The notes under the pieces: model-generated | The model's input: the letters and a program-made list of their open reading frames with translations, nothing else | What the model was told of the DNA's origin: nothing | The model's database searches: none | Shown: positions 1-8,330 of the stretch, piece by piece | How the letters are laid out: every line of letters begins with the position of its first letter | Numbering within the stretch: the first letter of the stretch is position 1 | Source of the DNA: VXNE01 sp963664635 | Lineage (GTDB): Bacteria; Pseudomonadota; Gammaproteobacteria; Pseudomonadales; Azotimanducaceae | Direction: 5' to 3' | DNA length: 64,000 nt | Assembly: GCA_963664635.1 (NCBI GenBank) | Contig: OY761542.1 | Location: forward strand, 3,162,001 to 3,226,000 | Program-made: the position numbers and the translations under genes

Positions 1-825
1 GGCCAGTTCGGGCTTCCCCGCGACCTCGCAGAACGCGGCCCAGAGCTCCGGGGAGAGGGTGTCGAGGAAGGCGACCGCACGCCCGTCCGCCGTGCGGAAC
101 ACCCCCGAGCTGCCACCCGGCGCGAGCGGGTGAATCCCCTCCGAGCTCCCGGGCACGTGTCCGGTCATGCTCGTATACGTCAGTTCGAACCCCTGGTGCC
201 AGAGTTGCGCACCATAGCTCGACGTGCTCACGCGTTGCCCGACGCCGCGGCGTTCCCGCGCCACCAGCGCCGTCAGGATGCCGACGATCAGTTGCGCGGC
301 GCCCGTGGTGTCGGCCAGCGCCGCTCCCGCGAGTACCTGCGGCCGGTCGGGGCTTCCCGTCACGCTCACCAGTCCGCCGCGGGCCTGCGCCATGGGATCC
401 AGCATGGCGCGGTCGGCGACCGGTCCCTTCGCGCCGAAGCCACTGGCGATGGCGTAGATCAAGCGCGGGTTCAGGCGGTGCAGGTCCTCGTAGCCCAGCC
501 CGAGCCGGTCCAGGGCCTTCTCCCGGTAGTTGGTCACGAACACGTCGGCCCGCGCGATCAGCCGGCGCAGGACCTCGCGGCCGCGTTCCCCCTTAGCGTC
601 GAGCGTCATCAACCGCTTGCCGCGATTGCTGGCCACGAACTGCGGCGCCGGGACCGCCTTGGGCAGGGACTTGCCATACCCGAAGTGATGCCGGTTCTCC
701 TCGCCGACCGGGGTCTCGATCTTGATCACGTCGGCCCCGTGCTCGGCCAGGTACATGCCCGCGAGCGGCCCCTGGATCGCAATCCCGAGTTCGACCACCT
801 TGATTCCGCTGAACGCTGATTCCAT
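1..825 (-). CDS. CaiB/BaiF family CoA-transferase (partial)
   Basis: Type III CoA-transferase, moving CoA between an acyl-CoA donor and a carboxylic acid; the substrate cannot be told from sequence. The protein begins MESAFSGIKVVELG and continues with AEHGADVIKIETP, the conserved N-terminal half of the family, then DVFVTNYREKALDRLGLGYEDL and YAIASGFGAKGP. Only the first 275 codons are present; the C-terminal part lies beyond the left edge. The ATG at 825 is preceded by a GGAGG about 8 bases upstream, which supports this start. It is followed upstream on the same strand by a MaoC-like gene, so the two may form a CoA-dependent catabolic operon. Family assignment is firm, substrate unknown. Confidence 0.9.
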   Translation of the reverse strand, partial: MESAFSGIKVVELGIAIQGPLAGMYLAEHGADVIKIETPVGEENRHHFGYGKSLPKAVPAPQFVASNRGKRLMTLDAKGERGREVLRRLIARADVFVTNYREKALDRLGLGYEDLHRLNPRLIYAIASGFGAKGPVADRAMLDPMAQARGGLVSVTGSPDRPQVLAGAALADTTGAAQLIVGILTALVARERRGVGQRVSTSSYGAQLWHQGFELTYTSMTGHVPGSSEGIHPLAPGGSSGVFRTADGRAVAFLDTLSPELWAAFCEVAGKPELA

Positions 826-866
826 CCGAATACCTCCGTTTGGCTCGAGCCCGGCGCGCCGAGGCG

Positions 867-1802
867 CTATTCGTCCGCGATCCCGCTCTCGGGCGGGACG
901 TACGTGACGCGCATCCCCACCTCGAGGCAGCGCCCGCCGGACGGATCGTCGACGGCGACCTCGAACATGAAGTAGGGGAAGCGCCGCCCGCGCCCCTTGG
1001 CGCCGATCGTTCCCGTGTTGGTGTACGTGCTCCCCTGGAGGACCGGGCGGTGACTGCGCAGGGACACGCCGGAAACGACCATCCTGCCGGACGAACCCTC
1101 ACCCAGCATCGCGTCCAGGGGCGCACCGAAATCGCTGATGATCCGATAGAGCGCCATCGTCGGCGGGACGACCGGCGGACCCCAGGGGGACGCCGTCCCG
1201 AACAACGGATCCCGGCCGCAGGCGTCGAGGAACGCTGCGATGAGGCCCGCGCCCGGAGAGAGTTCGCTCTGCGTGACGACCGTCCCGGCGGGCAGTTCGG
1301 GAAGTACGCCCGGGTCGTTCTCATCCCGCGGTGGCGCGGTCGCCCCGAGCCCCGCGCGACCCTCCGAGGAGCGATTCAGGTCGCGGTCCTCCAGGCGCAA
1401 CGCCAGGGATCCGTCGTCGTCCGTGGCCGCGGTCACGCGAACCTCGTCGCCGCCGTACACCGGCGCGCGGTCCCGGTATTCGAGCCAGCCACCTTCGTAG
1501 AAGGACGCGCCGTACACGGCGTGCAACGCGGGCATGAGCGCGTGGAGTATCACGTCGGTCCCCACGATCGCGCGAGAGTAGCCCATCTCCTTTCCAGTAT
1601 CCGAGTCGTGGACGGTCACGAACGACTCGCCCGCGCCCAGCCCGGCGAGCCGGCGCGCGAGTTCCGGCGCGTCCTCGGCGAGATTGCGCAGACGCTGCCA
1701 GTTTCCCTGGTATCGCCCTGCCGCCCCTGTCCTGTCCGCGGTGTTCGCCACGAGCGATCTCCGGTTCTCCGGCAAGCCGAAACAGCGCGCCTGCCGGCGC
1801 AT
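867..1802 (-). CDS. MaoC-like double-hotdog (FAS1-type dehydratase) protein
   Basis: About 311 aa. The N-terminal half (EMGYSRAIVGTDVILHALMP, then WLEYRDRAPVYGGDEVRV) and the C-terminal half (PPTMALYRIISDFGAP, then RMVVSGVSLRSHRPVLQGSTYT) each resemble a hotdog domain, as in the FAS1-type dehydratase and MaoC acyl-CoA hydratase families. Role is probably hydration or binding of an acyl-CoA intermediate. It lies 41 bases upstream of the CaiB-family gene on the same strand. The start is uncertain: ATG 1802 is used, a GTG at 1751 is a good alternative that avoids most of the approach to the divergent hydrolase gene, and a longer frame to 1841 would overlap that gene. Substrate is not deducible. 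Confidence 0.75.
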   Translation of the reverse strand: MRRQARCFGLPENRRSLVANTADRTGAAGRYQGNWQRLRNLAEDAPELARRLAGLGAGESFVTVHDSDTGKEMGYSRAIVGTDVILHALMPALHAVYGASFYEGGWLEYRDRAPVYGGDEVRVTAATDDDGSLALRLEDRDLNRSSEGRAGLGATAPPRDENDPGVLPELPAGTVVTQSELSPGAGLIAAFLDACGRDPLFGTASPWGPPVVPPTMALYRIISDFGAPLDAMLGEGSSGRMVVSGVSLRSHRPVLQGSTYTNTGTIGAKGRGRRFPYFMFEVAVDDPSGGRCLEVGMRVTYVPPESGIADE

Positions 1803-1827
1803 CACCGCCCATGCTACCGTGCCTGCC

Positions 1828-2991
1828 ATGGCAGAGATCAACGGAACGGTAGCACCCGGCTTCGAACGGGTGCGGGACGCCTTCGTCGCGAACTTCGAGG
1901 AACGCGCCGAGGTCGGGGCCGCCTTCAGCCTCTATCACCGGGGCGAGATGGTGGTCGACCTCTGGGGCGGCGTCGCGGACCCGACCACCGGACAGGCCTG
2001 GGCGGAGAGCACCCTCCAGAGTGTCGCCTCGACCACGAAGGGCGCCACCGCGATCTGCGCGCTCCTGCTCGTGGAGCGTGGCGAGCTCGATGTCGACGCC
2101 CCCGTGGCGCGTTACTGGCCCGAGTTCGCCGCCGCCGGCAAGCAGGACGTTCCCGTACGCTGGCTGCTGACGCACCAGGTCGGACTGCCGCTCTTCGACA
2201 ACCCGCTCACCGTCGAGGAAGCCCTGGCCTGGGATCCGGCCATCGCTGCGCTCGCCGCGCAGCGCCCGGTGTGGGAGCCGGGGACCGCGCACGGCTACCA
2301 CGCCATTACCTACGGCTGGCTCGTCGGCGAGGTCGTTCGACGGATCACCGGTCGGAGCCTCGGCACGTTCTTCGCCGAGAACGTCGCCGGACCGCTCGGT
2401 CTCGACTTCTGGATAGGCCTGCCCGCGAGCGAGCACGGCCGCGTGGCGCCGATGCTCGGGGACGAAGTCGAGGACGTCGACCTCGACAGCCTGCCGGAGT
2501 CGATGCGCGAGGTGATGGCGCAGTTCGAGGACCCGGACTCGCTGCAGTCCCGGGCATCGAACATCACCACGACGCCGCTGCCCATCGACACCCCGGAGTT
2601 CTACGCCGCCGAGTTCCCCGCGGCGAACGGCATCACCGATGCGCGCTCGCTGGCGCGCATGTACGCCTCGGTCATCGGCCAGGGCGTCGACGGCATGCGG
2701 CTTCTGAACGACGAGACCATTCGCCGCGCGACCACCGAACAGTGCGTGGGCTCCGACCGGGTGATCCTCGCGACCACGCGCTTCGGGCTCGGCTTCATGC
2801 TCCAGTCAGGGCCCGTCGACCTCGGCAACGAAGGCGCGTTCGGGCACGGCGGGGCCGGCGGCTCCCTCGGCTTCGCCGACCCGAAGGCGGACATCGGCTT
2901 CGGCTACGTCATGAACAAGATGCAGCCGTACCTGGAGGATCCGCGGCCGGCCGCCCTGATCGCCGCGGTGCACGAGTCGCTGAGAGACTGA
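1828..2991 (+). CDS. Beta-lactamase-family serine hydrolase (EstB/CubicO-like)
   Basis: 387 aa class C beta-lactamase/esterase fold. The catalytic S-x-x-K motif is STTK at residues 68-71, inside SVASTTKGATA. The second conserved block is the tyrosine motif in HGYHAITYGWLVGEVV, and the C-terminal H-G-G block is FGHGGAGGSLGFADP. These proteins usually hydrolyse esters, amides or lactones rather than beta-lactams, and no signal peptide is seen, so a cytoplasmic esterase is most likely. The ATG at 1828 was chosen because the aligned start MAEINGTVAPGFERVRDAF is typical of the family and upstream sequence belongs to the divergent gene. Confidence 0.88.
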   Translation: MAEINGTVAPGFERVRDAFVANFEERAEVGAAFSLYHRGEMVVDLWGGVADPTTGQAWAESTLQSVASTTKGATAICALLLVERGELDVDAPVARYWPEFAAAGKQDVPVRWLLTHQVGLPLFDNPLTVEEALAWDPAIAALAAQRPVWEPGTAHGYHAITYGWLVGEVVRRITGRSLGTFFAENVAGPLGLDFWIGLPASEHGRVAPMLGDEVEDVDLDSLPESMREVMAQFEDPDSLQSRASNITTTPLPIDTPEFYAAEFPAANGITDARSLARMYASVIGQGVDGMRLLNDETIRRATTEQCVGSDRVILATTRFGLGFMLQSGPVDLGNEGAFGHGGAGGSLGFADPKADIGFGYVMNKMQPYLEDPRPAALIAAVHESLRD

Positions 2992-3061
2992 GCTGTCGCA
3001 CGGGCCGGGACCGAGTGCCGGCCGCGCCGACAAGCGTTGCACCGGGTCCCGTCAAAGCTTA

Positions 3062-3089
3062 GGGTAGACGCAGGCTCGATCGTCTACCC
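3062..3089. promoter_or_regulatory. Perfect 9-bp inverted repeat, candidate VapB operator
   Basis: GGGTAGACG (3062-3070) and CGTCTACCC (3081-3089) are exact reverse complements separated by 10 bases. The palindrome ends just upstream of the antitoxin start codons at 3091 and 3100. Antitoxin dimers of VapBC systems commonly repress their own promoters by binding such palindromes, so this is the likely autoregulatory operator. The binding itself is inference. Confidence 0.6.
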
Positions 3090-3090
3090 A

Positions 3091-3357
3091 ATGAGTGCCA
3101 TGAGTCTCAATATCAAGAACGACGAAACCTGCCGGCTTGCCGGAGACCTCGCGCGCCTGACCGGCGAGACGATGACCGGCGCCATTACCATCGCGCTTCG
3201 CGAGCGTCTCGACAGGGAGCGCCGTGTCCGTGGTGCAGCGCGGCGGCTTCGCGACATGCGCAGTATCGCCGAGCGGTGCTCCCGCCTGTTGGGACCGGGA
3301 CCGGCGGCCGTCGATCATGGCGATGTGCTCTATGACGAACGGGGCTTGCCCCGTTGA
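3091..3357 (+). CDS. vapB: VapB-type antitoxin (Rv0623/PSK family)
   Basis: Small antitoxin of about 88 aa. The N-terminus MSAMSLNIKNDETCRLAGDL followed by ARLTGETMTGAITIALRERL is the ribbon-helix-helix-like DNA-binding segment of the VapB family with Rv0623-like N-termini. The C-terminal tail, ending in GDVLYDERGLPR, is the toxin-binding part. The ATG at 3100 is an equally good start, giving MSLNIKNDE. The stop overlaps the first codon of the toxin gene by 4 bases, typical of a toxin-antitoxin operon. A perfect palindrome directly upstream probably serves autoregulation. Confidence 0.85.
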   Translation: MSAMSLNIKNDETCRLAGDLARLTGETMTGAITIALRERLDRERRVRGAARRLRDMRSIAERCSRLLGPGPAAVDHGDVLYDERGLPR

Positions 3358-3758
3358 TCGTCGACACTTCGGCCTTGCTTGCAGTCCTGTTTCGCGAACC
3401 CGATGCGGTGCAGTTCGAGGAGGCGATCGCCACGGCTGCCCACTGCCGCATGTCCGTGGCCAACGCGCTTGAGGCGTCTATCGTCATAGGAGCTCGCGGT
3501 GGGAGGGAAGCGGGCGATGAACTCGACGCGTTCATCGAAAGTGCGGGCATGGCGCTGGCGCCGGTCACGACTGAACAACTGGTAGCGGCTCGGCGTGCCT
3601 GGCGACGTTTCGGCAAAGGCAATCACCCGGCGGCACTCAACTTCGGCGACTGCTTCGCCTACGCCCTGGCCGAGACGACAGGCGAGCCACTCCTGTTCAA
3701 GGGCGACGACTTCGCCCGAACGGACATTACATCCGCACTGACTGCCGGGGCGACGTAG
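3354..3758 (+). CDS. vapC: VapC-type PIN-domain ribonuclease toxin
   Basis: 134 aa PIN-domain protein. It starts at a TTG (3354-3356) that overlaps the antitoxin stop as TTGA, so translation is coupled. The four acidic metal-binding residues of PIN nucleases are in place: D4 (MIVDTSALL), E40 (ANALEAS), D99 (NFGDCFAYALA) and D118/D119 (FKGDDF). The family cleaves tRNA or other RNA and is held inactive by VapB. The NFGDCFAYALA block is characteristic of this VapC subfamily. The protein looks full length and intact. Confidence 0.9.
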   Translation: MIVDTSALLAVLFREPDAVQFEEAIATAAHCRMSVANALEASIVIGARGGREAGDELDAFIESAGMALAPVTTEQLVAARRAWRRFGKGNHPAALNFGDCFAYALAETTGEPLLFKGDDFARTDITSALTAGAT

Positions 3759-3819
3759 CGACGCCCGTCCCGGTAGCGCACGCAACTCCGCACCGGGGGC
3801 GCGCAAATGCAGCGCCCCG

Positions 3820-4662
3820 TCACCCCGGATGCGTCTGCAAGCCGCCATCCACGCGGATGAGTTGCCCGGTGATGTACCGCGATGCCGGCGTGCACAGGAA
3901 GCCGACGACGTCGGCCAGTTCCTCCGGCCGCCCGTAGCGTTCCAGCGTTCCGCCCTCGACGAGCCACGACTCCTGCAGGGTATCCGCTGCGATGCGGAGA
4001 AAACGCTCGGTCGTGAAGCCACCGGGCACGGCGCAGTTGACGTTGATGTTGTACGGGCGCAGCTGTTCCGCCAGGCATCGTGTGTAATGGTGCAGCGCGG
4101 CTTTCGCCATCGCATAGGTCGCCTGCTTCCATGCCGCCCCGCTGAACCCGGCGATGCTGCCGACGGTCACGATCTTGCCGGCCTTGCGGTCCATCATCTC
4201 CTTCGCCACTTCGCGGCAGCACAGGATGGCGCTCATCAGGTTGCGGTCCATCACGCGCCGCAGGTCGTCGAGCCCGATGTTCAGGCAATCGTCGGTCTCG
4301 GGCATGCCGGCGCGTCCGACGCCGGTGCCGCCCGTCCCGATATTGCCTCCGGCGCAGCACACGAGGACGTCGATGCGTCCCCAGCGCCCGCGAATCTCCT
4401 TGGCAACGCGCCGGACCTCCGTTTCCTCGGTGATGTCGCCCCAGGTCGGCATGGCCTCGCCCCCGCCGCCGGCGGCGACGTCGGCGGCGACCTGCTGCAT
4501 GGACTCGCCTTCGCCGAACGTCTTCGGGCTGTCGGGGCGGGTGCCGTGCACGGCGACTCGTGCACCGAGCCGGCACAGTTCCTGCGCCATCGCCCGCCCC
4601 AGCCCCCGTGACGAGCCGGTCACCCAGGCAACCTGCGCTGCCAGCGGTCGTTCCTGTTCCAT
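3820..4662 (-). CDS. Short-chain dehydrogenase/reductase (SDR)
   Basis: 280 aa NAD(P)-dependent oxidoreductase. The cofactor motif T-G-x3-G-x-G is TGSSRGLG at residues 15-22. The catalytic triad is visible as the serine in GSIAGFSGA and the Tyr-x3-Lys in YAMAKAAL. The C-terminal NVNCAVPGGF and YITGQLIRVDGG are classical SDR blocks. ATG 4662 is preferred over 4677 because GGAGG sits about 10 bases upstream of it. The usual NNAG motif is replaced by CCAGG. It is divergent from an MFS transporter; the pair may import and oxidise one compound. Substrate unknown. Confidence 0.88.
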   Translation of the reverse strand: MEQERPLAAQVAWVTGSSRGLGRAMAQELCRLGARVAVHGTRPDSPKTFGEGESMQQVAADVAAGGGGEAMPTWGDITEETEVRRVAKEIRGRWGRIDVLVCCAGGNIGTGGTGVGRAGMPETDDCLNIGLDDLRRVMDRNLMSAILCCREVAKEMMDRKAGKIVTVGSIAGFSGAAWKQATYAMAKAALHHYTRCLAEQLRPYNINVNCAVPGGFTTERFLRIAADTLQESWLVEGGTLERYGRPEELADVVGFLCTPASRYITGQLIRVDGGLQTHPG

Positions 4663-4726
4663 CGTGGTGTCCTCCATGTTCGATCTGCGGCGTTGGTCAG
4701 GCGGCGAGGCCGCGGCGCCCGATGCT

Positions 4727-6109
4727 ATGCTCCGCCGGCGGCGTACCCCCACGCCTGTGCCAGGGAGGCATCCCATCGCCCGCAAGTCGGAGTTCAGCAG
4801 CCGGTACCTGTGGTACGCCCTGAGTCTGCTGTTTGCCGCGAATCTGTTCAACTACATGGACCGGATGGTCATCTCGGTCGTGCTCCCGCTGATCAAGGCC
4901 GACCTGGACCTGTCCGATACGCAGCTCGGTGTCCTCACCGGCATCGCGTTCGCGGTGTTCTACGCCACCTTCGGCATTCCGATCGCGCGCTGGGCGGACC
5001 GGGGAACGCGCCGCACCATCGTGTCCCTGGCCATCGCCGTCTGGTCGGCCATGACCGTGCTGTGCGGCATGGCCCAGAACTTCTTCCACATGATGCTGGC
5101 CCGCTTCGGCGTGGGCATCGGCGAGGCCGGCTGCGTGCCGCCTTCGCACTCGCTGATCTCCGACTACTTCCCAACGGAACGGCGCGCCACGGCCCTGGGC
5201 ATTCACGCCGCCGGCGCGACGTTCGGCATCGTGGCCGGCCTGGTGCTGGGGGGTTACATCGCCGAGACCTGGGGCTGGCGCTGGGCATTCTTCATGCTCG
5301 GTGCGCCCGGGCTGCTGCTCGCGATCCTCACGCGGCTGACGCTGCGCGAGCCGACCCGGGGGGCTCACGAGGAGGTGGCCGTCGGCGCGCCCCAGCCGCC
5401 GCTCCGCGAGGTGCTGCGCTACTTCGCAAGGCGCTCGTCCTACGTGCACCTCGTGATCGTGTTCGCCATGGGCTCGTTCGCGGCGTTCGGCATCCAGATG
5501 TGGTTGCCGAGCTTCTATGTCCGGAGTTTCGGCATGTCCACCGCAGAGGTGGGCTTCTACTTCGGCATCGCTTTCGGCCTCGGCTCGGCCATCGGCACCC
5601 TCGGCGGGGGCTACGTCGCCGACTGGATGGGCAAGGGGGACATGCGCAAGCCCCTGCTCATCCTCGGCGTGGGCGCCTCCGCGATGACGCTGCCGCTGAG
5701 CCTGGGCGTCCTGCTCGCGCCGTGGGCGGCGCTGGCCCTGACGTTCAACCTGGTCTCGAGCACCATCGGCGGCCTCGCCAACGGGCCGCTGTTCGCAGCC
5801 ATTCAGTCGGTGGTCGACAACCGCATGCGGGCCATAGCGGTGGCGATCCTGATGTTCTCGTCGAGCATGGTCGGCGTGGGACTCGGGCCGCTGTTCGCCG
5901 GCATGCTCAGCGACATGCTCGCGCCGCGCTTCGGGGACGACTCGCTGCGCTACTCGCTGATCATCCTGAGCTGCCTGGGCGTGTATCCGATCGTGCACCT
6001 GTGGCTGGCAGTCCGGGCCCTGCCGCGCGATGCCGAGACCACGGCCCGGGAGGCCCGAGAGGCGGGAGCGAGCATCGAAGCTACGGCCGCTCCGGCCGCT
6101 CGACGATGA
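4727..6109 (+). CDS. MFS transporter (spinster/AAHS-type)
   Basis: About 460 aa with 12 predicted membrane segments. The first helix is YALSLLFAANLFNYMDRMVIS, followed by the loop motif IARWADRGTRRTI between TM2 and TM3 and ARFGVGIGEAGCVPPSHSLI at TM4-5. The NYMDR and GIGEAG signatures point to the spinster-like branch, which often carries organic acids or lipids. The start is weakly fixed: ATG 4727 is the nearest upstream ATG, yet a GGGAGG lies further downstream near 4770, so the true N-terminus may be shorter. It converges with, and overlaps by 29 bases, the VOC gene on the other strand. Confidence 0.87.
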   Translation: MLRRRRTPTPVPGRHPIARKSEFSSRYLWYALSLLFAANLFNYMDRMVISVVLPLIKADLDLSDTQLGVLTGIAFAVFYATFGIPIARWADRGTRRTIVSLAIAVWSAMTVLCGMAQNFFHMMLARFGVGIGEAGCVPPSHSLISDYFPTERRATALGIHAAGATFGIVAGLVLGGYIAETWGWRWAFFMLGAPGLLLAILTRLTLREPTRGAHEEVAVGAPQPPLREVLRYFARRSSYVHLVIVFAMGSFAAFGIQMWLPSFYVRSFGMSTAEVGFYFGIAFGLGSAIGTLGGGYVADWMGKGDMRKPLLILGVGASAMTLPLSLGVLLAPWAALALTFNLVSSTIGGLANGPLFAAIQSVVDNRMRAIAVAILMFSSSMVGVGLGPLFAGMLSDMLAPRFGDDSLRYSLIILSCLGVYPIVHLWLAVRALPRDAETTAREAREAGASIEATAAPAARR

Positions 6110-6845
6110 TGCGCGCTCCGCATGCGGTGACGGATCGGGGCTCGGTGCCGCGGAGGACCAGCGCGTAGAGGCCCTCGCGGTCGTCGAGGAACGTTGCGAC
6201 CTCGCCCGCAAACGGGCGGTCAGGGCCACTCGGGCTGACGAATTCGATCACGCCGCCCGACGGCGGACGACAGACGAATCCGCGCACGCCCCGCGCATCG
6301 TCATCCCGTGGCGCATCGCAGGCCAGCCCGAAACCCCGTTCGTACACCGTCCGCGCACGGTCCAGGTCGCGCACCGCCACGATGGCGCGCACGATCCCCG
6401 AGAGACCGCTCCCGGCGGGAGATGTCTCGCCCCCGAACGAATTCACCGGGTAGACGCGAATGAGCACGCCGTGGGTCGAGTTCGGATGCACGTCGCGGCC
6501 ACTGGCGCCGGCCATGGTGGGGAGGACGTTGAGGCCCCGCTCCGTGAGGCCGTTTGCTTCCTCATCGGGGTCGGGGGCTTCCAGCATCAGGGCGAACAGG
6601 CCGTCACCGCGGCGCTCGAGGAAACGAGACAGGCTCTGCGAGAGGGGGGTGCCGGGGTCGGCCGGCGACATCAGCTCGATGTTGCTGCCGCCTTCGGGAA
6701 CGCACATCCCCAGTTTCGCGCCGAGGCTCTGGACGCTGCCGGGGGTCAGGTCGACGACCGGCATTCCGAAGTCCCGCCGGAACGTCTCCACGGCCGCGTC
6801 GAAGTCGTGCATCGCGATGGCGATGCGGGGCATGGCTGTGATCAT
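6081..6845 (-). CDS. VOC-superfamily protein (two glyoxalase-like domains)
   Basis: 254 aa with two vicinal-oxygen-chelate modules. The first is MPRIAIAMHDFDAAVETFRR, ending near SNIELMSP; the second is IVRAIVAVRDLDRARTVYER, ending near GGVIEFVSP. The second ends with the usual glutamate ligand, while candidate metal ligands in the first are less clear. Members act as glyoxalases, dioxygenases or epimerases, and the reaction here cannot be assigned. An AGGAGA lies 8-9 bases before the ATG at 6845. The gene's 3' end overlaps the convergent MFS gene. Confidence 0.8.
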   Translation of the reverse strand: MITAMPRIAIAMHDFDAAVETFRRDFGMPVVDLTPGSVQSLGAKLGMCVPEGGSNIELMSPADPGTPLSQSLSRFLERRGDGLFALMLEAPDPDEEANGLTERGLNVLPTMAGASGRDVHPNSTHGVLIRVYPVNSFGGETSPAGSGLSGIVRAIVAVRDLDRARTVYERGFGLACDAPRDDDARGVRGFVCRPPSGGVIEFVSPSGPDRPFAGEVATFLDDREGLYALVLRGTEPRSVTACGARIIVERPERP

Positions 6846-6910
6846 CTTCGGGTCTCCTGGTGACGGCCTTGCCGCACGGGAGCCCGGCAGGTTAACCCAA
6901 GCCTGCTGCT

Positions 6911-7954
6911 TCAGCCGCAGCCGAGACCCGGCCCTTCAATGGGCAGCACGAGCCCGTCCCGCATCGGCGGCAGCGGCGCCGGGAAGGAGAACGCCAGGCC
7001 AGGCTCGACCCACGGGATCTCCAGCCACTTCGACGCCGGGGACGTGAATGCCCACTGCACCGACGCGTACAGCGCGGGGCCGAGGCGGAAGTTGTGCGGA
7101 CAGAGCGCAACGTTGTACAGCTCGGCCAGCGCGCTGACGCGGCGCGCGGCGGTCAGGCCGCCGATCTTCGTGATCTCGGGCTGCACGTAGGCAATCGCAC
7201 CGCTCGCCAGCAGCCGGTCGAAGTCCGCCAGGGCGTACTCGTTCTCGCCGGCGGCCAGGTCGCACGCGATGGCGGCGTTCACGCGGGCGAGCGCGGCATG
7301 GTCCCGCATGGGCCGCACGGGCTCCTCGAAACAGGTCACCCCAAGCTCGCTTAGCCGCGTGCCCACGGCGACCGCCTCCAACGGATCGAAATGGCCGTTG
7401 ACATCGACCATGATCTTCAAGCCGTCGCCGAACTCCCCGCGCAGCACGGCGACCATGTCCGGGTCGATCTCGTGCAGCTTCACGGCAGTGAAGCCCGCCT
7501 CCACGGCCCGCGCCGTCTCGGCCACCAGCCGCTCGTGATTCGCATAGCGCGGAAAGCTCGCGTACGCGGGAATGCCGTCGCGCACCGGGCCGCCCAGCAG
7601 CGCCGCCACGCTCGCCCCCAGCCGCTTGCCCTTGAGGTCCCACAACGCCAGGTCCACGCCGGACAGGCCCATGGGGAAGATGCCCTGGTCCGCGTACCGG
7701 TACCCCCAGTCCCACAGTTCGAACCAGAGACGTTCGATGGCGTCGGGGGCGCGGCCGACGAGCCTCGGCGCGAGCAGGTCGTTGACGACGGCGATGATCG
7801 GCGATGCCGCCCGGCTCGCCCGCTCCCGATCGAAGATGCCCCACCAGGCCTCCCCGACGCCCTCGAGGCCATCGGAATCGCGCACGCGGGTGATGACGTT
7901 GACCAGCGACCGGTCGTGCAGGAGTTCGGCGGTGACGCTCTCGATTCGGGGCAT
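6911..7954 (-). CDS. Mandelate racemase/muconate lactonizing enzyme family (enolase superfamily)
   Basis: 347 aa. The N-terminal capping domain starts MPRIESVTAELLHDRSLVNV, followed by a TIM barrel. Expected catalytic elements are visible: K159-x-H161 in VKLHEI, metal ligands D184 (VDVNG), E210 (FEEPV) and E237 (GENEY), and H287 in CPHNF. This pattern fits acid-sugar dehydratases and related enzymes that abstract a proton alpha to a carboxylate. The exact substrate is unknown. It sits alone between the VOC gene and two tRNA genes, all on the minus strand. Confidence 0.87.
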   Translation of the reverse strand: MPRIESVTAELLHDRSLVNVITRVRDSDGLEGVGEAWWGIFDRERASRAASPIIAVVNDLLAPRLVGRAPDAIERLWFELWDWGYRYADQGIFPMGLSGVDLALWDLKGKRLGASVAALLGGPVRDGIPAYASFPRYANHERLVAETARAVEAGFTAVKLHEIDPDMVAVLRGEFGDGLKIMVDVNGHFDPLEAVAVGTRLSELGVTCFEEPVRPMRDHAALARVNAAIACDLAAGENEYALADFDRLLASGAIAYVQPEITKIGGLTAARRVSALAELYNVALCPHNFRLGPALYASVQWAFTSPASKWLEIPWVEPGLAFSFPAPLPPMRDGLVLPIEGPGLGCG

Positions 7955-7992
7955 GGGAGCTTGCGCGGTTGGCGGGGGCTGTATCGAGATTT

Positions 7993-8070
7993 GGCGGAGC
8001 GGACGGGACTCGAACCCGCGACCCCTGGCGTGACAGGCCAGTATTCTAAACCGACTGAACTACCGCTCCT
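7993..8070 (-). tRNA. tRNA-Asp (GTC)
   Basis: Reading the minus strand, the acceptor stem GGAGCGG (8070-8064) pairs with CCGCTCC (8003-7997). The anticodon loop CTGTCAC gives anticodon GTC, flanked by a CTGGC/GCCAG stem, and the T loop is TTCGAGT. The CCA end is encoded (7993-7995). The D loop is one base longer than in the usual proteobacterial tRNA-Asp, giving 78 nt. Confidence 0.95.
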
Positions 8071-8103
8071 TGCTTCCCAACCAGACCGAACCGGAGACAC
8101 GAC

Positions 8104-8179
8104 TGGTGGGTGTTGCAGGGCTTGAACCTGCGACCTACGGCTTGTAGGGCCGTCGCTCTCCCAACTGAGCTAAACACCC
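8104..8179 (-). tRNA. tRNA-Val (TAC)
   Basis: Minus strand: acceptor stem GGGTGTT (8179-8173) pairs with AACACCC (8114-8108). The anticodon stem ACGGC/GCCGT encloses loop CCTACAA, so the anticodon is TAC, reading valine GUN codons. T loop TTCAAGC, discriminator A, encoded CCA at 8104-8106. It lies 33 bases upstream of tRNA-Asp on the same strand and is probably co-transcribed with it. Confidence 0.95.
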
Positions 8180-8260
8180 CCGCGCCAGCGGAAGGCGTAT
8201 CTTACGGGCGGGGGGTCGGTTGTCAATTCGCTTGGCCGCTCCCGTGTCGGGCTCGTGTTC

Positions 8261-8297
8261 GGGACGGGCTTGTCCCGTCCCGTCTCGAATGCGTCCT
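8261..8297. repeat. REP-like palindrome (half of a paired unit)
   Basis: GGGACGGGCTTGTCCC folds on itself and is followed by GTCCCGTCTCGAATGCGT. The same arrangement occurs at 32234-32270 as GGGACGGGCTCGTCCC followed by GTCCCGTTTCGAAGGCGT, so this is a dispersed repeat family in this genome. It sits between the tRNA pair and an acyl-CoA dehydrogenase gene. Confidence 0.6.
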
Positions 8298-8330
8298 GAC
8301 TGCCGGCGCGGGCGGCCGCGACGGTCGCGC

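Noticed and set aside
840..3062. A 740-codon open frame on the plus strand
   Set aside because: It runs antisense through the MaoC-like gene and out of frame through the hydrolase; the protein is arginine-rich with no domains. It is a by-product of high GC content.
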